In this document: piece by piece, positions 12,601 to 24,600 of the stretch
Numbering within the stretch: position 1 is the stretch's first letter
How the letters are laid out: every line of letters begins with the position of its first letter
Notes under the pieces: generated by a model
The model's input: the letters and a program-made list of their open reading frames with translations, nothing else
Databases searched by the model: none
Told to the model about the DNA's origin: nothing
NCBI GenBank assembly: GCA_022829145.1
Contig: CM040743.1
Span: 28,757,646 to 28,821,645 of the forward strand
From: Albula goreensis
Taxonomy: Eukaryota; Chordata; Actinopteri; Albuliformes; Albulidae
DNA: 64,000 nucleotides
Direction of reading: 5' to 3'
Translations under genes and position numbers: made by a program

Positions 12601-15600
12601 TCCAGCCTAAATTTCATGTTGCATTTGCTGATTTTAAGGATATTTACTGTCATGTAAAATTCCTAAAAACAATGGTGTACATATTTCAAAGACATGCAAA
12701 CAGATCATGGCACACCAGTTATGAGAGATGATATTGTTTACAGCACCGCAATCTTAAAAGGGACATTTGTTGACTATATATAATATATAAATATATGCAA
12801 TGCATTAAAAAAACAGACAAACATTTTGGAACATTTGCACTGTGTAACACCAGGCAATTCTACAAATAAACAGTGCTTGGTCCTGAAGCTTAGATGAGAT
12901 AGTGAGGCTCTGCTGCTGTGTGTCCTGGCTTCCATCCCTTGCAACTCAGGTCATATTCTTACCTTTACTCCTCTTGAACCCTGGAAGTTTAAGGGAGAAC
13001 AGACCAGATGACTTCTTGGGCGAGCCCCCACCTGATCCTTGTGATTTTCCATATGGAAAAGATGGGTCATACTTCATCCCAGTACCTGTTCACAGGAAAA
13101 AAAAAAGTCATTGTGAGTTTCACCTCATGTAAATATTAAAATAAACTTAACAGTTGATAAAATCATTCAAAGGAAATACAAGTGATGCAACAAGGATGCA
13201 AATCCATATTACTGCTAAACAGAAATGAGCAATGCCAAAACAGAATATGATCAGGAGATGTGGGGAATTCCTCATCTCAGCACCTGAGCTTTGGAAACAA
13301 GAGAGAACACCATGAATTTCATCTCTTATTTCATTTCTAAAGGAGATGCAAAAATGATAAAACCATTCAAAAGAAACAAAGGGATGCAAAAAGAGATGAA
13401 AAATAAAATCATATTGCTAAATAAAAATGGACATTGCAAAGCCTTAAATTAATATGAAAAATAAACAATTTCTATCTCTAGGTAACTCAGACTACTCAAG
13501 TGCAACTAAACTGAACTGTTTACTAAATCTATCGCTACTGCGAAGGTTGTAAATGTATTTCTGCTTTTCTCACACACCATATGTCTCACCCTCCTTTTTG
13601 TCTTCTTTGTTGGTCTGCCTGCCCAACACAGCCTTGGAGAAGCTAGCGACAGAGGCCCTCACCCTCTTGCTGATGGACAGTTCTGGAATCTTTGTTTGCT
13701 GCTGCTGCTGTGATGAGTCTCGGGAATCCCCTTCAGACGCCTGCCTCTTTACTACCCTCTCCACTGGTGTAGTGGATTGGCTTGTCCAAGACTGTCGACG
13801 GAAAAATCCTATAATTTTCCTGGATGTTCCAGGGAGGACTTTGGCCTCCAGTGTTGGTGTCGAAGGGTATCTTTGGAGCTCCTCTCCGATGTCTTTGCTG
13901 CCCCTATGAAGAACTCTTAATGACCCTGATTTTTCTAGGAACTCACCTCCCTCCACTGGAATTCTGCTCTCGGACCATCCTGATTTTTCACCTGCCATCT
14001 GACAATGGTCCTCATACGTGTGTATTTCCTCCATAAGGTGCTCAAGCTTCAGACAGCCTTCTTCTCTTCATAGGTCTGCATGTGAGATGCTTTTCCAGAC
14101 ATATCTCAAATTCCTCTTTCAATTTCTTCAGAATGTAGACAGTAGACCAGCGTAGGCATCAGCCCCACCACAGGCCTCTTCTAAACCTCTGTTAAATAAA
14201 TGTGTGATGGAATTCTGTGAGCTAGCAAGGTAGTCACATGACATCTTGTCATCAAGAAGGCCTGGGTAGACCTCTTCAGCTGACTCCACCATCCCATCTA
14301 GCTCTGAACCTGAGGCTTTGACCTCAGGTTCTGGGGGGGAATACTGGACATTTGCAATTGAATCGCACAGCTCCTCATCATGAGGTGTATTAAGGAAGAG
14401 TTCTTGGGAAGAATCTGCCTTTTTAATCACTATCTCAGCAGTGATGTCTGCTATATCCAGCTCCTTGGAAGGTACAGATGTCACCCCACAGGGTTCCTCT
14501 GATGCAGACAAGCCACATACCGCACTATGAGCTCTCTTTGTTGGCTCTGGAGCAAGCAAAGCCAAATCACTTGGCTTATGGATCCCCTCATCTGATCTTG
14601 ATTTGTGAATCTTTGGAAAGTGAGCTCTGTTCTCCTTTTCTAGCGTCTCTAAAGCTTTGAATAATAAATCCATGCTTCTAGGTCTCTCCATCAGCTTCAG
14701 GCCATACTGGGAGCCTAGCAATTCTGAGACATCCTGGACAACAGAAACTGGTGTTGTGGATTCCACAAACATAGGCTTTAGGAGAGAGTGGACCTTTATG
14801 TCTGACTGGAGGTGCCCCATCTCCTCCGTTTTTTCCTGCAACCCAGTTTGAACAGCATGGCAGTCCATTCCTTCATCAAACCTCTTGGGGGAAAATACAG
14901 AATCTGTCATTTCTTGAACGTCTTCAAATAGGCCAACCTCAGTACTGTTACCTGCTGTTAGCTGAAGAACATCTATCTCAACGGCCTTTTTAGTAACAAG
15001 CTCTGCCATGCAGTCTTTGTCGTTCTTAGGGGATATTTCTTTAAGCTCAATTGCAGAGTGGGAGTCGCTTATGGTATCTGCTGACTGTTCTACACGCTCA
15101 TTATTTTTTCTGTCCTGCCCCAGACATTCTTGAGAACTAAAAGTATCTGTCACATCCACTTCTACCCCTGACTTTCTCAGCTCAGATGTGGATGGAGTCC
15201 TTCTTGAGTATTCGCCCAGGGATCTGCTTCTCCTCTGTCTGTGTACGGTAGAGTAGGGCACTGGGTCACTATCAAAGGAGCAGGACTTAGTCAGAGGAGC
15301 AGATGACTGGGAAGAACCTCTTCTTTGGCTTCCTCCTGTATCTTCCTCAGCACTGCCCTCCATGTCCTCCAGGAGGGGCTCACCGAGTCCACTGGAGAAG
15401 CCTGACCTGAGGCGTACCCGGCTGCGCTCCAGTCTCTTAGTGCGTTTCTTCTGCTGTAGCAGCATGCGGCGGGCAGACAGTGGGGAGAGCTCCTCAGAGC
15501 TGCTGTAGAAGGTACTCTTGATGAGACTTTCCCTGGATACCTTTCCCCCGGTGGACCCCTCATCATCAGTACACAACGACGATGTGCTATCCCCTCGTCT

Positions 15601-18600
15601 CAGCTGGCTAGTAAGCTCAGGCTCCTCTTCAAGCTGTTTTTCCAGACAAACCACCTCTGATGTGTATCTTTCTTCAGAAAACTCTGGGCCCAGGTTTTCA
15701 GTTTCTAGACATCTACTGTCCTGGTCCTTGTATAAATTAAGTGGGAGAGAGGTGGATAGAGGTGTAGCCCAAGTTTCTATTTCATCATACTCAGAGGAGG
15801 AGCCACTGCTGAGGGAGGGGCTATCAAGGTTTTGTTGGGTTCTGGGGCCCACCAATGAGGTTTCTTGCGGTGTGGATGCCAGTATTTCTGCAATTGTTTT
15901 CTGCACCAGTGCTGCACCATAGCAGGTAAGAGACCGCTGTAGGGACACAGAGTGCAGAGTATTAATCACGCCTCAAACCCTTTGGTAAAGATTACCGCCC
16001 CTAAAATCAGCCGGAGGAAACCAATCCAAGCCTGAGTAAATCCCACAAGGCCCCTTTGCAACAGTGCATTCATTACAAACAGTTTCACATGCTGACTTTC
16101 TTAATAATTTACCTGCTGTCTGTTCTTTGATATAAAAGCTGTCAGGTTCTTTGTATTAATGTCTGTTGCTTCATTATCTTCATGTAGCCTCTAGAGGAAA
16201 AAAAAATCATTCACCACCTAGGGCTAGTTTTAAAAGGAAATGTTAAGTAAGTGGGCAATCAACATAAAGGTAACAACAAATTGACTAAGACCAGCGTAGA
16301 TAATTCCATGATCAACCCCTAAGACTGTAGAACAGTTACTGTATGTATAACAAAACATTATACAAACAGCTAACAAAATTACCAAAGTAAAATGGAAGGA
16401 CAAATTTACTAAAAGTAATAAACAAGACACTGCACAAAAGTGAAATTTGGAATGCAATAACTCATACACTGAATTTGTTATCAAACAAAAGGGACAATGT
16501 TTGGAAGAGAATGACAGGATGTATAGAGTAGTATATAGAGTAGTATAGTAAGTATACACAAATGAAAACTAACAAACTATAACATCTGCATTCAAATATG
16601 AATTCTTATTGCCCTATTCTGTAATATTTAATGATTTTGCTAAATACATTGTTCAAAAATGAGATTTTGGTATTTTCTTTTCACAAGTAAATGATCCAGT
16701 TTGTGGATTTTGACATAATTTAATTTGCTCAGCCACCAACATAAAATGATATGTGTTGACATGTGGTGGTGGCAAGTTTGTACACCTCAAGCATGTTTTT
16801 AGGAGCTCTCACCACCCAACTTACAATCTTTACCTGAAACCATTCATGGCTCAAACATTCAGAAGCAGTTGGCCGCAACCTGAGGACAGTGGTAAAAAAA
16901 AATAAAACCCTTTTTATTTCAGCTGTCAAAAAAAAAATCAATTACCATGTCTAAGTTAAATCTTTAAACAAGAATATGACATTTGTTGTTTTATTTGTAG
17001 ATAAAACTTTAATTATATTTATACCAACATGGTAGGCTCACAAAGACCTTTTCAAGCTCACTGAAGACTCACCTGGGCTCTGATTGTAAAGTCCTGTGCA
17101 GGAAGTCCTGTGCTAGGGGACCCCTGGATGTGACATCAGGAGTATCCCAGGACAGCTGTCCTTCACACACTCTTAAGAGGATTGCACAATCACTCTCTCC
17201 AGAGAATGGACAGTGGCATGTAAGACTGTTAGAGAAAAGCCATGTTGTTTATGCACTAAAACACTTCAGTTATGTTTTACTTATTTACATTATTGGATAA
17301 TACCACGCCATTCTATCTTTTTATTATTATTTTATTTGATTAATCATATGGCATTATATTACAGTTCCAGTGTATTCCAATATGTGTAACATCCTTACTT
17401 GTTACTTCAAAAAGGTCAATGTCAGAAAAGCTTCAATTAAAATAGCAGAACTCACCACAAGTATGACAAAACACCAAGAGACCTGAAAACATAAAGAAAA
17501 AAATATGCTTAATTTAAATGATGCATAAACCTATAAAATCTTTAAAAATGATCCTGTTTGAATTTTTGCATACGTTGAAAAATGCATGCAGATGAATTTA
17601 CCATATATCTGTTCCCTTAGTAACTGGGGCTTGGCTTGCAATTTCAGGGGCAACAAATTCTGGCATTCCATATTTACTGTATTGTTGCCTCGAAGGATCT
17701 ATATTCTGAGACAGCCCAAAATCACAGATCTTCACCTCCTCTTTCTCAAGTGTCATAAGGATATTTGAGGGCTGAAGAGGGAATTTATTAATCATAAAGA
17801 AAGTTTGAAACAATCAGAGATTATAGACCACTAAAATATCTAAAGCAGAACTACCTTACAGCACCAACAATTTATAAAACAACAGAATTGTTTACGTAAT
17901 TGCATGTATAGCATGGTGCACAGAATGCTCTTTCAATCTACTGAGATGACAGTCTTTTCAGCTGAGTAAAGGAAATTAACCCTACGTTGCAGGGAATAGA
18001 CAACTTACATTAATATCTAGATGGAGAATGTTCTGGCTGTGAATATGCTCAATGCCCTCTAGAACTTGCTGAATATATGTCCCCACCTAAAGACATCAAA
18101 ACAGCCACATATAAACCATACTAGTAAATGTTATATTATATTATATTATATTATATTATATTATATTATATTATATGAATATATTTTTACTGCAACACTG
18201 CCCTGGAGAGGACAGAAATTGTCTAGGCAAATATTGTATGAAAGACTGCCCAGTGTGTATAATCTCACCTTGCTCTCTTTGACCAAAGCCTTGGATAATA
18301 AATGATCAAGCAGGGTGTGACTGGAGCAGCTACCAGAGAAGTTAAAGGAAATGACAAACTCATCTTTGAAACGCCTGCTTGTCTTGCTTGTCCCACCTCT
18401 TGGTCACAAAAGTCAGAAAGGTCTGCAGTCACACTGCTTTGAGTGAATTAACAGTATGTCCATTACTTTGCTGTCTGAAAACTTGATGTTGAGATGAATT
18501 TACTGTATATTTACATATTCTTAATTATTTATTTTTAAGCATTTCCCAACATTCATGCAAGTCTAATCCTGCAAGGAGGATACAGCTCAGTGAGCAGCAC

Positions 18601-21600
18601 CAGAGTCTGACGGGAGCAGAAGGAGTCCAGCAGACAGGCCACTCTGGGGTGGCTGACACGAGCGAGCAGGTCCCTCTCGTTAAGGGCCCTGCTTCGGCTG
18701 CCGCTCCTCATGGGCAGGAACTTGCCCGCAAAGCTTTTGCCGCTCTCTCGACTCGTCACACGGTTCACAACTCCAAACGAGCCCCTGAAGAGAGGTGGAG
18801 GGTCACACAAGGGGGTTAACAGGGCTTAGATGGAAGAGTACATACACTGTTGACAGACTCATAAACTGAGTATGTGGTGATGGGATGTAGACAAGTAATG
18901 TCTATCAAACAGGAGATGTTGCTGGGTGATGTTAACCCATGAAAAAGAATGGATTAGATATCTAGAATGCAACTCAAAACCACAATTATCACAGCAGAGT
19001 GCAAGGAACTTCAGCAGTGAGGGCATTAGGCTTCAAGACAAGGTGACTGAATGAATCTAAATTCCATAAAGGAAAAATAAATGTTCTGCAGCTGATAAAA
19101 CTGCACAGGAATACAACACTGGTGAGACAGCAAATGTTCTGGAGGGGTGAAGTGCCAGTTACCTCCCTATTTCCTCATGGATCTTGTACAGTGACTGCAA
19201 GCTCCTCCTCTTCCTCTTCACCAACGCACTACACTTCCTCACTTCATGCTTCCACCCTCCTGAGTCTACACAGAATAGCGAGAGAACAGTGGCTGCTCTC
19301 AGTAACCACTCTCAAAAACCATCAACTTATTATCATGCTAAAGTCATCAGCTGTTGACACAACTTCATAGATTTAAAAATCACTGCAGTGTAATTGAAAA
19401 CGATTGTGTAGCAAAAATCACAAATATAGCATCAAACGACAACATACATAATATAGCATCATCTACTTCAACTACAACTGCTACCATGACTGCTAATGAT
19501 ATGCAAAAACATTTTTAGCTTTTTGAATCCTCAGTTTACTAGTGTAGTGCCCTATTAGTAAAACTCTCTCTTTATGCCACTTTAGTTTCTGCTTGTTCTG
19601 ACCTCTCTCTACGGTGAGCTTGGCTTTACAGGAAACCTCTCCTCCAGAATTCCTTGCTGTGCAGGTGTAGAACCCGTTGTCTGTGCTCCCAGTGTTGACA
19701 AGGGTGAGGGAGAAGTATGGACTGTTTTCTGCCAGCTTCACATGCTTACTGGGTGACAAAGGCTTTCCATCCTCCAATTACAAAGTAGAAAACCAAGTCA
19801 AACTACACCTGCAAAAACTTTTTCTCCATATAGTCTTGATATTTATGGGGTAAGTGCAACAATAATACAGCACTAGGTAAAAAAATAAATGAATTCATAC
19901 TGATACACTCTCTAAAAAGTGTAGAGAACAAGTTATGCTATAAAGAAAAGCCACGGAGCTCTAAAAAATTTGGTGAGGATAAGATGAGACAGCCCCAGAC
20001 AAAGTGTACCTTATACCAGGAGACCACAGGAGTGGGGAAGCCTATAATGCGAGTGACAAACGTGGCCGCCTCCCTTCTCTGTACATGCAAGTCCACTATA
20101 GGTTCCTGGATGGAGGGAGGGCCTGGAGACGGAGTAGTAAACTGGCTGAAAACTTTCAAAATGTAATTACAGTTTAGAGAACATTTACAGACTTTACAGG
20201 GCATTAAGACTTTTCTTTGGAAGACAGCTGTCTGCTCCCACACAATTATTGTGAATGACTACCACTGTGCAAATCAACAATACTTTTCAAGCACATGTGG
20301 ACACGCAGGCCTACCGGATGCTGTGCAAGTTTCCTTTTCAGTTGTCACTGAGATGACTGACTCCTTTGTAGTATAACTGGAAGCATCACTTTTGAATTTC
20401 ACTGATCGACTCCTTTCTGCCTGTGATATATGTTTTCTGTGAACTGGAGTCGGATCTAGAGAGACACCACAGTCACCAAAGACTATTGAATCATCTAATA
20501 TTCATATAACAGTAAATTTTGCCACACACAGTTCAGGTTAAACACTGCATTCACTGAATTAAAAAGGAACATGCTAAAAACATTACTGCAACCGTATTTA
20601 TGTCTGATTTTTTATTTTCTTTCCTATTTCCTAAGACAAAGTAAAACATGAATAAACTGTGTCACACTAACCGTGTCAAAGGCTCTGAGTACACAGACTG
20701 AAAAACCCTCTTGCAAAAGGCAGCAGGGTTGAAGTCAATTTGGTACCACTTCTTGACTGGGATAGGGGACACATTCACAGGAACCACATCTGCAAGCAGT
20801 ATGCACAAGGGTCACACCTAGTTTGAGGAACATCAGGTCAGTTCAGTGAGTCATGCTATGTAACAATGTAATGAAATCTTGCTTTAGACTTGTTCATGAA
20901 ATGACTTCAGGAGAGATCACAGAAGCAAACCAAAGTGGCTACATCATCACTCTGTCATTGCTGGTGTCGGATGGGAAAATACAATGGGGCACATTATTTT
21001 TTTTTACATGAAGTTGGATACATTTTTGGAGCTGTGAAGCTCCTGGATTACCCTTAGTGGCGTGATTACATATTTGGACCGATCAAATTTATTGAAATTT
21101 TCCAAATATGTAAAGATAAGCCTTTTTGTAGTCAATTTTTTGAACGCTGTTTGACTCACTACATCCCATAAAGCAGATGGTGGGGCAAGGCCAATTGTCT
21201 TTAATTATCCAAACTCAAGATGATACCCAGAAAATTATATAACTTTTTTTAAAACTTGACTGAATAAAAAAATAAACACATCATCCATCCATCCAACCTT
21301 TATTTTATTTCAATCCAGGGTTGCAGATGGCTGGAGGCTATCACAGCATGATAGATAGTGAATAGATAATGAAATATATATTGAAAAATATAATTAAATA
21401 AATAGTCTTTTCATTGATTCACTTATTTTGAATGGTGGTTTCAACCATTTACTATTAGACCTTTCAAAAACAGTGCATGGATACTTCCTTTATCATTACA
21501 TCATATGAAGGTATTTGAAGATGCCTAATGAAGTCAGCAAATACTTGGTTTGTACATCTGTAGGTGTCCAGCTGACCAAGAGAGGTCACAAGAGAGTGAT

Positions 21601-24600
21601 GAGACCGATGAACTTTAACTGGCTTCGACTTGTCGATGAGGTTGGGCTAACTGCTCCCTCACCAGTGCAGGCCCATGGCCATAGCAGGTAATGTTGCATT
21701 CAGAACTCAAACACCAGGGCAGTGCTCATACTTGCTCCTTAAATGAGGATCACATGTTTTTTTACTATTATTATTAAGATACTCTTTACCCCATCAAGTC
21801 ATAAGGCAGGACCTTTTAAAGTTGTGAATTTGTAAAATATCAAAGCAAAATTACCCAGAACTTATTACAAGTTTGAGCATAGCCAGCGAGTTTCAGAGGG
21901 GCAGTGCAATTTTGTCCATCGCAAGTTCTAAATATATAATCTAGTTATGCCATGTTTTTATTGCTACACTTTAGTTACGTTGTACTAGCCTATCTGAGGA
22001 GTGCAGTCGTAATGTGTGCATTCAGCTTAGCTACTTATGCCTGAGATCACTGACATCTCAAAATCCACCATCTTTGCCAAGGCACTTACGGCTACCCACC
22101 ACGCTCTGGGGTGTCAGGGGTACCCATGACCTGAGGCGGTATGGGGCCGTGTATGGTCAACTCCTCCTCTGGGTTCACCTCAGCGCTTTTTGAGATCATC
22201 TCCTCCCTGGTGAGTTCCAGGCTGGTTCTCAAGCCTTCTGCAGACACAGAGGTTTTCAGGACAAAGGAGCTACCTTGTGATGACCTCAAATCAACAATAC
22301 TGACCATGATGAAGAAACAAGATGGGCAATCACAACTTACATCAAAGGTGGTCAAGTTCAAAACAGCAGAAAGTTAATGATGTAAACACTGCTGTAGAGT
22401 AATAGATATCCCCTTATGAAACTATGGTGGTTTCTGACCACAACAGTATTGCCATATGATTTTAAGTTGCCCCCAACTCCATCAGACATTCTGATCACAG
22501 GATATGGTAGGAATGATCCAGCCAAGTAATATACCAGAATGGTAACAATCATCAGATATTTTCTTGCATATTTAAGACAACTAAACAGATATTAAAATAT
22601 ACGTTCCTACTACAAACAAATGTGCCTGGTTCAATGTATTTTGATCAATGCCAAGAAATTACAGAAGAAGGTTCAAGAAAATTCTCTTAAATTATATAAG
22701 TCTGTATACACAGACAAAATGTTCTGACACCCATTTTAGTGGAGTAAAGAAGAGGAAAAGTCATATGATTCTTCAGGTGCAAGATATTTATTAAAACCAG
22801 ATCAAAAGCTTTCACTTGACACACACTTGGAATACCTCAAACATGTCTAGCCAATATAATTTCAGCTTCACATATAGACATTAGCAGGGATTACAAACAC
22901 AGGTTTCTCAATGAAATCTCTAATACCTAATCAATTATTTTATATTTTTTTACAGAGTTATTCAAATTATATTATCAATTATCCATACAACAAAGATTAG
23001 CATTACCCATTTGTTATTAAACGATGCTTAATTTGTTAATAAACAATGTGTAATAAAAACCAGACTTCAAACACATATTGGCCTAAGATGCCTTATGTGA
23101 TGCAAATGAGTACATCTTCAGCCTATTCTATGCATCCTCAGTTTCAGTTATTCACTGTCTGTGGCATGCCATAACATGGACGGACAACCAGACCATGTGC
23201 TTAACAATTCAATAATACCACAATAACGCTGTGCTGGATAAGGAGCCTGTCATACTGTCAGTGACAAATGCAATAGGATAAATGCACAAGCTGCTTCCAA
23301 AGAGAAAACCTAAGTCATGCTGTCTCTCCCTTGGTAGTCTTTCCACTTGCCTCATTTTTGTAATGAATAAACTACTTTACAAACCTTTTTTTCAAAAATT
23401 TTCATAGAGGTGTAACCCACTTGTAGCTGTAGAAATTCAAAAGTCTTAAGATCTAACAAGAAATGGTTTTCAACAGAATAAAATTATCTGTGCAAGAATA
23501 AATTGTGACATAGTAAACAGTAAATGTACTTTATGAATAGTCAATTTAATTTATGAATAGTAAATTTAAGTAAACAGATGTTTCATGTCTCAAGCTAAAG
23601 GGCTCACTCACTCCATGCTACAAGTGATAGAAATGTAGAGGTATCAGTGTTCCAAAAGGGAAAACATTCCCTCAGTTTAGCTGTAATAAGTATATATCTG
23701 TCCTACATTCTGCATGATTCAATTGACTCCCAATCAGGAAATAGTGTTTATTGTGTTATATAGTATAAATAAAACTAAATATCACTGTGTAGTGTATATG
23801 TCTGCATAGGCTAAATTCATGTTAAGTCAACATACAAGATTGTGATACAGTATTTGCATCAACTGGCAATACTTTATGCTCTTTCTGCCATACAGAGTCA
23901 TTGGAGCCTTCGACAATCTTTTGTTGTTAACATTATTTTCTTCCTCATAGAACAAAACCCTCCACAGCTTTAGCCGTTGCTAACTGGATAGATTAGTTCT
24001 GTCAGCTATTTCTGTAGAGTAACATTCTTTACATTGTTATTCAAACGTATTCTAAATACCATTACATTATTAGTTCAACTTGTGCTTAAAACACAAGGTT
24101 TTAATTTTTCACCTTCATTTGAAGAACTGTGTAAGAATAACATGTGATTGCAACTTCTCTATGCTTAGCCTTTTACTGGAAGGCTACTGTAGAAACATTA
24201 CCTTATGCTTTACAAACAAACCAAGAGTGTCATTTGTCTTTGTCCCACTTTCAAGATTCCATCACAAAACCGTAACCTCTTCATTTGGTGAACAAATAAC
24301 ATTTTTGAGCTTCAAAATTTAATGTCAGTATTTTTACCATATGTATAATTTGGGTGTGTTCTCACAAAATGTGGAAAATGTGCACTGTAGTAGAATGTAA
24401 CTGGTTTCCAAGCAACTATGACTGGTAGTGCTTTTCCTCACACAATGTCTGATGTGAAAAACATACTTTTGTGCTGTTAAAAAGATATTACACCTGACAA
24501 CCTACAGTTAAGAGAAGAGGATGAAATAAACAGGAGGAAAAGGTCAAATCTGATCTTCAGCTTCTTTGCATCCATATGGAATGATCAATTTACAGTAAAT

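Noticed and set aside
13553-13909. 118-codon plus-strand open frame
   Set aside because: Antisense of the inter-kinase linker exon.
16230-16559. 109-codon hydrophobic minus-strand frame
   Set aside because: AT-rich intron sequence between kinase 1 exons; hydrophobicity follows from T richness.
19122-19370. Plus-strand 82-codon frame with poly-Ser
   Set aside because: Antisense of the first kinase 1 exon (19163-19259).
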